Shown: positions 28,023-36,412, counted from the first letter of the stretch. The stretch is DNA of 64,000 bases from an uncultured Halomonas sp. (GCF_946887195.1 NZ_CAMPKE010000002.1:62001-126000); one strand, 5' to 3'. Translations and numbers: made by a program. Notes: a model not told the origin generated them from the letters alone.

Positions 28023-28051
28023 GATATGCTCCTCTGGTGTATACGTAAGGT

Positions 28052-28756
28052 TTATACGCTGGAGTAGCCGCCATCGACGGGCAGGATCGCCCCGGTGACG
28101 AAGCGGGCCTGTTCGGACAAGAGAAACAGCACCACATCGCCGATCTCGTCGGGTTCGCCCCAACGCCCCATCGGCGTACGTGCGAGAATTGCTCCGGAGC
28201 GCTCGTCGCTCTCCATCAGTGGGCGCGTGAGTTCGGTGGCAATCCAGCCCGGCGCTACGGCATTGACGCGAATGCCTTCCAACGCCCAGGCCGCTGCTAG
28301 GCTCTTGGTCAATTGCGCCACGCCGCCCTTGGAGGCGGCATAGCCGGGCACGGCGGCCGAACCGAAGTAGGAGAGCATCGAGGCGGTGTTGACGATACCC
28401 CCACCGCTATCGGCCAGCTTGGCCTTGGCCGCCTGGCAGATACGCAGCGTGCCGGTGAGGTTCACCTCGAGAGTTTGCGCGAACTTGCCAGGCTCGAATT
28501 CACTCCCGCCGCGCTGGATGATACCGGCGCAGTTGACGACGGCATCGAGCCGCTTGAACGAGGCGATCAGGGCATCGACCTGCTGCTGCGAGGTCACGTC
28601 CAGCCGCTGGGCCGTGACTCCTTCGCAGACCGCGAAAGTACCGACCTCTTCCTCGCTCACGCCGGTGGCGACGACGCGATAGCCGCCCCGCGCGAGCGAT
28701 CTTGCGACGCCCGCGCCGATGCCACGGGTACCGCCAGTGACCAATGCATATTTCAT
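28052..28756 (-). CDS. Short-chain dehydrogenase/reductase
   Basis: A 234-residue classical SDR: cofactor motif TGGTRGIGAGVARSL at residues 7-21, NCAGIIQRGG, the catalytic serine in NTASMLSYFGS, and YAASKGGVAQLTKSLA with the Tyr-x3-Lys pair. The second-strand region lacks a clear NADP arginine or NAD aspartate pattern, so cofactor choice is open. It probably oxidises a secondary alcohol or reduces a ketone in the pathway. It lies between the first TfdA-like dioxygenase (85 bp upstream) and the cupin (29 bp downstream). Confidence 0.9.
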   Translation of the reverse strand: MKYALVTGGTRGIGAGVARSLARGGYRVVATGVSEEEVGTFAVCEGVTAQRLDVTSQQQVDALIASFKRLDAVVNCAGIIQRGGSEFEPGKFAQTLEVNLTGTLRICQAAKAKLADSGGGIVNTASMLSYFGSAAVPGYAASKGGVAQLTKSLAAAWALEGIRVNAVAPGWIATELTRPLMESDERSGAILARTPMGRWGEPDEIGDVVLFLLSEQARFVTGAILPVDGGYSSV

Positions 28757-28841
28757 TGCGCTATGTCTCTCCGTTCTCTATATCGTGTCCGCACATGCGC
28801 ATAAGGCCATGCTCGAATCGTCTCACCGGGCGCTTTGTCGC

Positions 28842-29789
28842 TCACTCGTCACTGGCCAGGGCATCGCGCACCGTCAGCGAGAACGGGCCGAGCGCCGGAC
28901 CGCTGCCAGCCACCGTGGTGCGGCGAAACGCACGCCGGTACCTGGCCATGTCGTAGCGTGTCGCACGATGAAGAAGTACGCGGTTGTCCCACATCACCAG
29001 ATCGTTCTCGCGCCAGCGATGGCTGTAGGTAAACTCGGGCCGGGAGGCATACTCATCGAGCCACTTGAGCAGTGCCTGGCCCTCTTCCAGCGCCATGCCG
29101 CTGACCTCATTGCCGGCGTTGACGGTGAAGAACAGCGAGCGCCGGTAATCGCGATCGGGATGAACACGAACCAGCGGTTGCGAAACCGGCGGCACGGCAT
29201 TGCGTTCGAAGGCGGTTATTGGCGGCAAGGCGGGAAACAGTCGGCGACCGAATTCATAGTGGTGGACCATGTGCAGTGGCTCGAAGCGCCGCTTGTCAAC
29301 ATCGGACAGGGCGTCGTACGCGGCCAGCATATTCGAAAACTCGGTCTCGCCACCCTTGGCCTCGTCGGGCAGCACTTCGGTGCTATACATCAGCGAAGCG
29401 AGCGACGGGATGTAGCGGTAAGAGCTGTCCGTGTGCCAACGGGCATTAACCTTCTGGAACAAGACCCTGGGGTCGTCTTCAGATAAATGCTCGCCCTCGA
29501 CGGAAACGTTGGCGACGTTGTAGAAGGTTTTCGCGGACTTGGTCTTGTCCTCTTCGGGAAAAATTTCCAGCTCGCCCCAGCGCTGGGTGAAAGCCAAGTG
29601 GGCCTCTTCGTCCAAAATCTGATCGCGGAAGCAGATCATGTGATATTGCTGGAAAGCTCGCTTCAGCGCCGCGAACGTCGTGTCCGCCAACGGCTGGGTG
29701 AGATCGAGACCAACGATCTCGGCGCCGAACGTCTCGGTCAGCGGATTGACGGTGAATGGCTGAGCGGCCTGTGGGTCTTGGGTTGCCAT
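28842..29789 (-). CDS. TfdA/TauD-family Fe(II)/2-oxoglutarate dioxygenase 1
   Basis: A 315-residue alpha-ketoglutarate-dependent dioxygenase. The iron-binding triad is His119, Asp121 (WHTDSSYRYIPS) and His274 (LLHRATRYDM), and Arg289, 15 residues after the distal histidine, fits the 2-oxoglutarate anchor. The WHTDSS sequence and the VMWDNR block are closer to TfdA, the 2,4-D dioxygenase, than to taurine dioxygenase. It hydroxylates a carbon next to O, N or S so that the product falls apart. RBS AGAAGGAG precedes the ATG. A paired operator lies 100 bp upstream at 29889-29918. Confidence 0.9.
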   Translation of the reverse strand: MATQDPQAAQPFTVNPLTETFGAEIVGLDLTQPLADTTFAALKRAFQQYHMICFRDQILDEEAHLAFTQRWGELEIFPEEDKTKSAKTFYNVANVSVEGEHLSEDDPRVLFQKVNARWHTDSSYRYIPSLASLMYSTEVLPDEAKGGETEFSNMLAAYDALSDVDKRRFEPLHMVHHYEFGRRLFPALPPITAFERNAVPPVSQPLVRVHPDRDYRRSLFFTVNAGNEVSGMALEEGQALLKWLDEYASRPEFTYSHRWRENDLVMWDNRVLLHRATRYDMARYRRAFRRTTVAGSGPALGPFSLTVRDALASDE

Positions 29790-29888
29790 GACGACTCTCC
29801 TTCTCTAAGAGAACTCTCTAAGAACGCTATGCGATGGTTCGAGGGCTACGTTCGGGTAGCCCCGGTAATGTCAAATCGATATTTCTGT

Positions 29889-29918
29889 CCATAAAATGGA
29901 CTAATTACCATAATATGG
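29889..29918. promoter_or_regulatory. Paired palindromic operator O1, upstream of dioxygenase 1
   Basis: Two 11-bp near-palindromes, CCATAAAATGG at 29889-29899 and CCATAATATGG at 29908-29918, separated by 8 bp. The same half-site form and the same spacer occur at 33141-33170 and 35344-35373. Likely target of the IclR regulator at 35626. Confidence 0.75.
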
Positions 29919-30005
29919 GCGATAGCCGCGCCAGCCGTCGCACCTGTAACCAGGCTGACGCGGTTTCATCCGGTTATGCGCTCGAAGGTATTGGCTTCTT
30001 CGCGC

Positions 30006-31328
30006 TTACCAGCTTGGCCCACCCATCTGTCCGGGTAGCCACAACACCAATTCGGGAAACACAACGACCAGGAGCAGGGTGACCAATTGCATGCCAATGA
30101 ATGGCAGCACCCCGCGATACATATGTTTCAGCGTAATGCTCGGCGGAGCGATGGCGCGCAGATAGAAAATCGACGGTGCCATCGGCGGCGTGAGATAGCT
30201 GGTCTGCAGCACGACCAGGAAAGCCACCGAGAACCAGATCGGATCCACCCCGTAGCTGGTGACGATCGGCATCGCCAGCGGAATCAGGATCAGCACCACC
30301 GAGATCAGGTCGAGCAGGAAGCCGGCGATAAAGGCCAATATGAAGATCGCCGTCACCGCGCCGGCGCCTTCGAGACCCAGGGCCGAGAGCAGCGACTGCA
30401 CGCCGACCATGCCGCCGGAGGCGAAGAATACGCCAGCGAACATGTTGCCACCCAGCACGATCAACAGAATCATCGCGGTGATCGAGGCCGTGCGCTGCAG
30501 GGAATTCCACAGAATCCGCAGCGAGAATCGGCGATACGCCAGTGAAAGTACGACCGTGCCGACGGCACCACACGCGGCCGCCTCGGTTGGCGTTGCGATA
30601 CCCAACAGGATCGTCCCCAACACGGTGAAGATCAGCGCCATGGTGGGCACCAGGGCGACAAACGTCATGCGCAATTTCTCGGCAAGACTCAGCCCCGAAT
30701 CATCATCCTCTCGCGGTGCGACCCGTGGTCTGAACATCGCGATACCGACCACATAGATCATGAACAGGCCAGCCATGATCAGCCCCGGAAACAGCAGCCC
30801 GGCGAACAGATCGCCAACCGAAACGTTAGCCACCGGGCCCAGTATGATCACGGTGATCGAGGGAGGAATCACCGTGCCCAGCGAGCCGCTGGCACAGATC
30901 GTCCCCGAGATCAGACTCTTGTCATAGGCGTGCTTCATCATGATCGGCACCGCGAGCATGCCGATTACGGTTTCCGTCGCCCCCACCACACCACTCGCGG
31001 CGGCGAAAACAGTGCCCAGCAGCACGGCGCTGAGCGCTAGTCCGCCCGGTACGCGGCGCGTCCACACGTGCACGGCATCGAACAGGCGCTCGGCGATGCC
31101 GGAACGTTCGAGCATCGCACCGATGAAGATGAACAGCGGCACGGCGGCAAGCACCGAGTTGGTCGCGACATCATCCAGCTTGGATAACAACTGGAAGATG
31201 ATACCGTCACCGAACTGGAAAAGACCGACGACTAGCGCCACCGAGATCATCGAAAAGGCGATGGGAAAGCCGGCGAGGATCAGTGTCAATAGCGCCGGGA
31301 ACATGGCGAATCCAAGGTAAGCGCTCAT
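30006..31328 (-). CDS. dctM: TRAP transporter large permease, DctM family
   Basis: A 440-residue permease with about 12 hydrophobic segments. Family signatures include GIAERLFDAVHVWTRRVPGG, SLGTVIPPSITVIILGP and TEAAACGAVGTVVLSL. DctM carries out sodium-coupled uptake of the ligand delivered by DctP. The ATG overlaps the dctQ stop by 4 bp (ATGA). It is the last gene of the dctPQM unit and is followed by 216 bp that contain operator O1 for the next unit. Confidence 0.95.
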   Translation of the reverse strand: MSAYLGFAMFPALLTLILAGFPIAFSMISVALVVGLFQFGDGIIFQLLSKLDDVATNSVLAAVPLFIFIGAMLERSGIAERLFDAVHVWTRRVPGGLALSAVLLGTVFAAASGVVGATETVIGMLAVPIMMKHAYDKSLISGTICASGSLGTVIPPSITVIILGPVANVSVGDLFAGLLFPGLIMAGLFMIYVVGIAMFRPRVAPREDDDSGLSLAEKLRMTFVALVPTMALIFTVLGTILLGIATPTEAAACGAVGTVVLSLAYRRFSLRILWNSLQRTASITAMILLIVLGGNMFAGVFFASGGMVGVQSLLSALGLEGAGAVTAIFILAFIAGFLLDLISVVLILIPLAMPIVTSYGVDPIWFSVAFLVVLQTSYLTPPMAPSIFYLRAIAPPSITLKHMYRGVLPFIGMQLVTLLLVVVFPELVLWLPGQMGGPSW

Positions 31329-31855
31329 ATGCCCACTCCAGCCTCTTTCCTCGTTTCACTCAGCTTCCCCGTGAACAGGATCACCATCGATTTGACGAGT
31401 TCGGCGAGGATCTGAATTCCGAGCATCAGAAAGCCGACGAACCAGGCGGTATAAACCGGCCAGACCACCGGATTCCAGGCCGACTTACCGGTGACTTCGC
31501 CACTCTCGAAGGCAAGGATCGCACTGGCGTAAAGCTCCATGGTCATCCACCACACGGCGACCCCGAACACACAGTAGCCGAACACATCGACAATGGCCTT
31601 GCCACGTGGCGAGAACTTGCCATAGAGAAGATCGACACTGACGTGCTGGCGGACCTTCAGCGCGTAGCCCATGGCCAGCACGAAGATCGAGCCCATCAGC
31701 ATGTAACTGATTTCGTAGGCCCAGAAGGTGGGGTTATCCAGCACATAGCGGCTGAAAACCTCATAAACCAGCGCCAAAATCAAGGGAATCGTCAGCAACG
31801 CGGCGAGCATACCGGTGAATTCCGTTATGCGTTCCGCCATTCTTATGATAGTCAT
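31325..31855 (-). CDS. dctQ: TRAP transporter small permease, DctQ family
   Basis: A 176-residue protein with four membrane segments; conserved features are VYEVFSRYVLDNPTFWAYEI near residue 41 and QHVSVDLLYGKFSPRG near residue 75. DctQ accompanies DctM in the membrane. I start at the ATG at 31855 with GGAAG 7 nt upstream; a GTG at 31870 is in frame but overlaps that site. The gap to dctP holds a 9-bp hairpin. Confidence 0.92.
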   Translation of the reverse strand: MTIIRMAERITEFTGMLAALLTIPLILALVYEVFSRYVLDNPTFWAYEISYMLMGSIFVLAMGYALKVRQHVSVDLLYGKFSPRGKAIVDVFGYCVFGVAVWWMTMELYASAILAFESGEVTGKSAWNPVVWPVYTAWFVGFLMLGIQILAELVKSMVILFTGKLSETRKEAGVGI

Positions 31856-31912
31856 GGTTATCTTCCGCACTGTTGCGCGTGGTCAAGGACGGCTCGCTCA
31901 GCGACAGACACC

Positions 31913-31945
31913 GTGCCGGTCACCACTACTCCGGGCGACCGGCAC
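31913..31945 (-). other. Intercistronic hairpin between dctP and dctQ
   Basis: GTGCCGGTC at 31913-31921 and GACCGGCAC at 31937-31945 form a perfect 9-bp stem around a 15-nt loop, beginning 9 bp after the dctP stop on the minus strand. It has no U-run. It matches the tctC-tctB arrangement and probably favours dctP mRNA over the permease part. Confidence 0.6.
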
Positions 31946-31954
31946 AGCATATGC

Positions 31955-33019
31955 TTACTCCGCCAGGCTACCGATTGGCAGACGGTATTCATCCCACGCC
32001 TTGAGTTTGTTCTTGAAGTCTCGCTGCGATTGCAGGACCTTCTCGAACCACGGATTCTGGGCCGCTTGCTCGTCCGCCCACTGGCGAGTCACTTCCTGGG
32101 CCTTGTCGATGAATGCCGGGTCCAGCTCGACGATCTCGTTGGGCCCTTCCTGCAGTTCGCGGAAGGCATCCAGGTCAGCGGCGGAACTGTTCAGCCAGCT
32201 TTCGAAGACGTTGAGCTTGCCGGCCAACTGAAGCATTTCTTGATCGCGTTCGGAGAGCTGGTTCCAGGCCTCCATGTTCACCTGGCACTCGAGCAGTCCG
32301 CCCGGATTCTGGATGCCGGGCACGATGACGTACTGGGCGATATCCTGCAGGCCGGTAGGCAGGTTGATTTCCGGCGTACCCAGCTCGGCGGCCTGGATCA
32401 CGCCGCGTTCCAGCGAACTGTAGACCTCGCCACCCGGCATCACCACGGTAGAGGCACCGAGGCGTGAGGCGATCTCGGCCCAGGCACCGGCGGTGCGCAG
32501 CTTCAGGCCCTGGAAGTCCTCAAGGTTCTCAACCTTCTTGGTGGAGTGCAGGAAGATGTCGGTGCCCAGTACGGCACAGGGGTAAGAGATTACGCCGAAC
32601 TCCTCCTTACGCCACTCCTGCCATAGCTCAAGGCCGCCGCCCTCGTAGAGCCACAGCATATAACCCTCGGGGGTCAGACCACCGGCGTAGCCGGCGAAGA
32701 GCACGCCGGTCTTATCCAGGCCCCAGTCATAGCCCATCCAGTTGTTGCTGATTTCGGCGACACCCTTCTGCACACCCTCGGTCACCTTGAGCGGGCTGTA
32801 GAGCGTGCCGCCAGGGTAGACGGTAATGTCGACCCGACCTTCGGTGAGTTCGCCGACCAGCTCGGCATAGCCCTCGACATCGCGCTCCAGCCAGGGACCA
32901 CCGCTCCATGGCGTAGCCATCTTCCACTGAACTTCAGCAGCGCCGGCACTGGCCGAACCAGCCATGAGGCCTGCAGCGAGACCAGCAACGACGAACGTTT
33001 TCTTAAGTTCATTACGCAT
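31955..33019 (-). CDS. dctP: TRAP transporter solute-binding protein, DctP family
   Basis: A 354-residue periplasmic protein with a signal peptide ending near residue 28 (SASAGAAE). The mature part has WKMATPWSGGPWLERDVEGY, ITVYPGGTLYSPLK and the family signature LEDFQGLKLRTAGAWAEIA near residue 165, including the arginine that normally salt-bridges a carboxylate ligand (KLRT). The ligand is therefore probably an organic acid. It begins the dctPQM operon, with AGAGGA before the ATG and the paired operator O2 122 bp upstream. It is most similar in style to TakP-like binding proteins for oxo or aromatic acids. Confidence 0.93.
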   Translation of the reverse strand: MRNELKKTFVVAGLAAGLMAGSASAGAAEVQWKMATPWSGGPWLERDVEGYAELVGELTEGRVDITVYPGGTLYSPLKVTEGVQKGVAEISNNWMGYDWGLDKTGVLFAGYAGGLTPEGYMLWLYEGGGLELWQEWRKEEFGVISYPCAVLGTDIFLHSTKKVENLEDFQGLKLRTAGAWAEIASRLGASTVVMPGGEVYSSLERGVIQAAELGTPEINLPTGLQDIAQYVIVPGIQNPGGLLECQVNMEAWNQLSERDQEMLQLAGKLNVFESWLNSSAADLDAFRELQEGPNEIVELDPAFIDKAQEVTRQWADEQAAQNPWFEKVLQSQRDFKNKLKAWDEYRLPIGSLAE

Positions 33020-33140
33020 TCTGTTTTCCTCTACTCTTCGCTGAAATTTGTCTTTGTTGTTGAGAAGATCGGCGGTATAAGCAATCGCTTTCCTGCCGTT
33101 GCGATCGATTCCTCGCGAGAATCGTTGGCGGATGCTTTGT

Positions 33141-33170
33141 CCATATTGTGGCTATAAATCCATTATATGG
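33141..33170. promoter_or_regulatory. Paired palindromic operator O2, upstream of dctPQM
   Basis: CCATATTGTGG at 33141-33151 and CCATTATATGG at 33160-33170, with an 8-bp spacer as in O1 and O3. Located 122 bp upstream of the dctP start. Likely IclR-family target. Confidence 0.75.
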
Positions 33171-33216
33171 TCAAATTAGCATCCGCCTCGTAAGCTGTCA
33201 ATACGACTCCCAACGT

Positions 33217-34308
33217 TCAATCGACGAACCGCTGACGCATGGTCTCGAGCTGAAGCATCGCCTCGACGAGATCGTCTTCGCTCAAGGCGCGTTCGAAATT
33301 GCGGGTATGTGGCGCCTTATGGGTGAGGGTCGCGATGCTGCGCAGGTCATCGGTGCTCGGCTCGGACAAGCCCAGTTCGGCGAGGCTGGCTGGTAGCCCG
33401 ACCGCCGCAAGGAAGGCGAATTGCTCGGCCATGAAAGCCGCCGAACGGTTCTCCAGAATGAACTGGACCATCAGTGCATAGGCTACCTGATGGCCGTGCA
33501 GCGCCCCGGCCGTGGCCGGCAGGGCGCTCAATCCGCGCGTCATGGCATGCGCGATCGACAGACCGCTGCCCTCGAAACCCAATCCGGCAAGCAAGATGCA
33601 AGCTTCGATGACCTTCTCGAAGGCCTCGTCGGGTTTGCCGCTGCCGGCCACGGACAAGGCATCGATAGCATGCTCACGCAGCACCTGTTCGCAGACATTG
33701 GCCAAGCTGACCGCAGCGATGGTGGCACGCCCACCGAACATGTTCGGCCCATCGGCACCAATGCACTGCGCCGCCTCGTAGCGCTTGACCAGGGCGTCGC
33801 CGATTCCCGATACCAGCAATTGGCGAGGCGCAGCGGCGAGTATCTCGGTATCGACGATCACCGCATCGGGATTGCGTAGCACCCGCTCGGCACGCAGTAG
33901 CTTGTGGTTGTCGTCGTAGTAAATGAATATCCGACTGGTGGGGCCATCGTTCGATGCCGCCGTCGGCAGCGTCACCAAGCGGGCACCGAGCGCGCGACTC
34001 ACCGCCTTGCCGGCATCGACACCCTTGCCACCACCCGCCGCAATGACCACATCGGCACTGTGCTCGCTGGCCAGCCGCTCGATATTGGCAGGCGTGACCT
34101 CGCCGATCAGCGGCGCCGAGGCAAACGCCACATCTACTCTGGCCAACAGTTCGGCAAGCCGTGGTGAGAGCATCCGTTCGACGATAGGATCAGCGATCAG
34201 CAAGGCTCGTGTGCCCAGATTCGCTACGATATCGCCGACACGCCCGATGGCGCCGGGCCCCTGCACATACAGGCTGGGCGCGCCGAGTATTCTCAGGGTT
34301 TCAAACAC
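33217..34308 (-). CDS. GldA-like iron/zinc-dependent alcohol dehydrogenase
   Basis: A 363-residue group III-type dehydrogenase closest to glycerol dehydrogenase: AAGGGKGVDAGKAVSRALGA binds NAD, LPTAASNDGPTSRIFIYYDD is the GldA-type middle, and the metal ligands are visible as Asp (SGIGDALVKRYEA), His (SIAHAMTRG) and His (GALHGHQVAYAL). GldA oxidises glycerol and other vicinal diols to alpha-hydroxyketones. I start at the GTG at 34308, with GGAGAG 5 nt upstream; this overlaps the stop of the second dioxygenase by 8 bp. A GTG at 34320 is the alternative. It would supply the ketol for the cupin in a speculative scheme. Confidence 0.87.
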   Translation of the reverse strand: MFETLRILGAPSLYVQGPGAIGRVGDIVANLGTRALLIADPIVERMLSPRLAELLARVDVAFASAPLIGEVTPANIERLASEHSADVVIAAGGGKGVDAGKAVSRALGARLVTLPTAASNDGPTSRIFIYYDDNHKLLRAERVLRNPDAVIVDTEILAAAPRQLLVSGIGDALVKRYEAAQCIGADGPNMFGGRATIAAVSLANVCEQVLREHAIDALSVAGSGKPDEAFEKVIEACILLAGLGFEGSGLSIAHAMTRGLSALPATAGALHGHQVAYALMVQFILENRSAAFMAEQFAFLAAVGLPASLAELGLSEPSTDDLRSIATLTHKAPHTRNFERALSEDDLVEAMLQLETMRQRFVD

Positions 34309-35230
34309 AGCTCTCTCCACTTCTCGCTGCCTGCGCCTTGGCCAGTTCCACGGAATTGGCGGTATCCGAAACGGTGGCCCGCTTCAGATTGCGCTTCCAG
34401 CGCAAGTCGTCGAATTCCCTGCCACGGTGCATGGTGCAGCGGTTGTCCCACATCACTAGATCGTGCTGGCGCCATCGGTGGGTGTAGACGAACTGCCGCT
34501 GTGTGGCGTGCTCGATCAATTCCTCCAATAACGCCTGGCCCTCGGCATCGGGCATATCGAGAATGCGCGCCGCATGCGCGGCCAGATACAACGACTTGCG
34601 GCCGCTCTCGGGAATCGTACGCACCAGTACCTGAATCGCCGGTGGCAAGGCTTGGCGCTCCGCCTCGGGAAACTCGGTGTAGCCGATCCTGGCTCGTGAA
34701 TGGAATATCGAATGTTCGACCGTGCATCTTTCGAGACGCCGCCGGGTCGACTCTGGCAAGGCATCGTAGGCGGCACGTTCATCGGCGAACTCGGTGTGGC
34801 CGCCGATCGGGGCGATTTCACGGGCATACAGCAACGAGGCGCGCGCCGGTACATGATGGAAAGAACTGTCGGTGTGCCATAACTGATTGCCGAGGTGGAA
34901 CATTCGCGCACGGCTGCCACTACTCCAGACCTCATTCTTCTGGTCGAGGTTGGAGACATCGGCGAGCTCGGAGTGCCCGGCTTTCTCCCCCGCACCGCCT
35001 TTGCGATAGGAAGCAATCGTCGGGTTTTCACCTTCCAGCGTCCCGAACTCACGGGCAAAAGCGATATGCTGATCGGCGCTCAGATGCTGATCGGGAAAGA
35101 CCAGCACCGCATACTTCCAGAATGCCGCCTTGATTGCCGACACATCCTCGGCCGCCAAAGGCTGTGATAGATCCACGTCGCCTATTTCAGCAGCGAAGTT
35201 TCCGGTTATTGGATAAATGCTTATTGTCAT
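34301..35230 (-). CDS. TfdA/TauD-family Fe(II)/2-oxoglutarate dioxygenase 2
   Basis: A 309-residue dioxygenase with the iron triad His119, Asp121 (LWHTDSSFHHVPA) and His268 (TMHRGREFDD), and a conserved arginine near residue 284. The HTDSSF block matches TfdA. Iron ligand numbers match dioxygenase 1 in the N-terminal half, but the rest of the two proteins has diverged substantially, so they are paralogues rather than a recent duplication. I start at the ATG at 35230 with GGGAGAG upstream. It forms an operon with the GldA-like gene and is preceded by operator O3, 114 bp upstream. Confidence 0.9.
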   Translation of the reverse strand: MTISIYPITGNFAAEIGDVDLSQPLAAEDVSAIKAAFWKYAVLVFPDQHLSADQHIAFAREFGTLEGENPTIASYRKGGAGEKAGHSELADVSNLDQKNEVWSSGSRARMFHLGNQLWHTDSSFHHVPARASLLYAREIAPIGGHTEFADERAAYDALPESTRRRLERCTVEHSIFHSRARIGYTEFPEAERQALPPAIQVLVRTIPESGRKSLYLAAHAARILDMPDAEGQALLEELIEHATQRQFVYTHRWRQHDLVMWDNRCTMHRGREFDDLRWKRNLKRATVSDTANSVELAKAQAARSGESCV

Positions 35231-35625
35231 CGGTCTCTCCCTCGGTACAGCCACTTTCGTGATTGAATGTGAAAGGCTTGGCGCAGGCCGGCGGGAATGA
35301 GCCGCCTGTTATGAGACAGATTGAGCGCACGCCTCATGCTTGACCACAATGTGGATATAATGCCACAATGTGGCATGCGCAAAATAAAGCATTGCAGATG
35401 ACATGAGTCAACTCATCGCCATTCGACTTTAGGCGTAAATGAATTGATCGGAGGGCAACCTCTTGTCGCCGAGACAGAGATGTTTCGACCAAGGTGCCGA
35501 TTGTAGTAAGCGCCGGCTTTCGCAATGGTTACACACGAACGGGTTGCTCGTTATCGTACAACTCGGGTTACGGACGTTTATAATCGCTGAGTATCAAGCG
35601 GAAGGCGGCTAACGCAGGAGAGGAA
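35231..35625. other. Intergenic region between dioxygenase 2 and the IclR gene
   Basis: A 395-bp stretch without a convincing gene. It must hold the divergent promoters. The left half contains operator O3 at 35344-35373; the right half up to the IclR start shows no further CCA...TGG pair, so the regulator gene does not appear to carry the same paired site on its proximal side. A 63-codon minus-strand frame inside it has no ribosome-binding site or similarity. Confidence 0.6.
35344..35373. promoter_or_regulatory. Paired palindromic operator O3, upstream of dioxygenase 2
   Basis: Two identical 11-bp palindromes, CCACAATGTGG at 35344-35354 and at 35363-35373, separated by 8 bp. Exact duplication makes this the best-formed member of the set. 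It lies 114 bp upstream of dioxygenase 2 and 253 bp upstream of the IclR gene. Confidence 0.8.
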
Positions 35626-36402
35626 ATGACAGAAGCTACCACGCGCGCCAAGCCTCCGGTTCAGGGCACCGCATCGTTTTCCAAGTTCATGAATGTATTG
35701 CAGGCGATCGCCGACTCGTCCGATGTCGATATCGCGCAATTATGCAAAATGGTGCCCTACCCGCGCCCGACGATTTATCGACTGGTATCCGCGCTGATCG
35801 CCGAGGGGCTGGTCGTGGAGAACAAGGATCGCGGCACGTTCAAGCTGGGTACACGGCTGATCAGCCTTGCCGTGCGAGCCAGGGAAGAGCACGATTTGCG
35901 CAACACCGCGCATCGCCATATCGCCGAGTTACGCGACATTACCGGTGAAACCGTGCATCTCGCCGTCCCCAGCGGACTGGAAATGGTCTATGTCGACAAG
36001 CTCGAAAGCCCGCAAACCGTGCGCATGGTTTCGCGCATCGGCACGCGAGTCAGTCTACATTCGACCTCGGTTGGCAAGGCGTATCTGGCAGCGCTCGCCC
36101 CGGCAGTCCGCGACGATATCCTCGGTCGGATTCAATTGACCCGGCAGACCGAGTATTCGATCACCGATCTCGGTCGTCTGAAAACCGAATTGGAAGAGAC
36201 CCGACAGCGAGGTTATTCGATCGACTGGGAAGAGAACGAGTTGGATATCCGCTGTTTCGGCGCGGCGATTCTCGATCATGATGGCCAACCGGTGGGCTGC
36301 GTCAGTGTCAGCGTTCCCAAGTATCGCTATGTCGCGATCGATACCGGGCTATTCCAGAAGGCAATTCGCGCGACCGTCAAAACCATCTCCGAAAACCTGT
36401 AA
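35626..36402 (+). CDS. IclR-family transcriptional regulator
   Basis: A 258-residue IclR protein. The winged helix covers about residues 15-85, with DIAQLCKMVPYPRPTIYRLV as helix-turn-helix and a wing at NKDRGTFKLG. The effector domain has HIAELRDITGETVHLAVPSG, RIGTRVSLHSTSVGKAYLAA and the C-terminal GCVSVSVPKYRY. IclR tetramers typically bind two dimer sites, which fits the paired operators upstream of the three adjacent minus-strand units. The start has AGGAGAGGAA. Whether it activates or represses is not visible. Confidence 0.93.
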   Translation: MTEATTRAKPPVQGTASFSKFMNVLQAIADSSDVDIAQLCKMVPYPRPTIYRLVSALIAEGLVVENKDRGTFKLGTRLISLAVRAREEHDLRNTAHRHIAELRDITGETVHLAVPSGLEMVYVDKLESPQTVRMVSRIGTRVSLHSTSVGKAYLAALAPAVRDDILGRIQLTRQTEYSITDLGRLKTELEETRQRGYSIDWEENELDIRCFGAAILDHDGQPVGCVSVSVPKYRYVAIDTGLFQKAIRATVKTISENL

Positions 36403-36412
36403 TCGCGTCGCC

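Noticed and set aside
31283..32467. 394-codon plus-strand frame across dctQ and dctP
   Set aside because: Crosses two genes and their intercistronic gap in antisense, with no similarity.
28842..35230. Taurine dioxygenase (tauD) assignment for the two dioxygenases
   Set aside because: No tauABC transporter is present and the HTDSSF/Y and WDNR blocks fit TfdA-type enzymes better.
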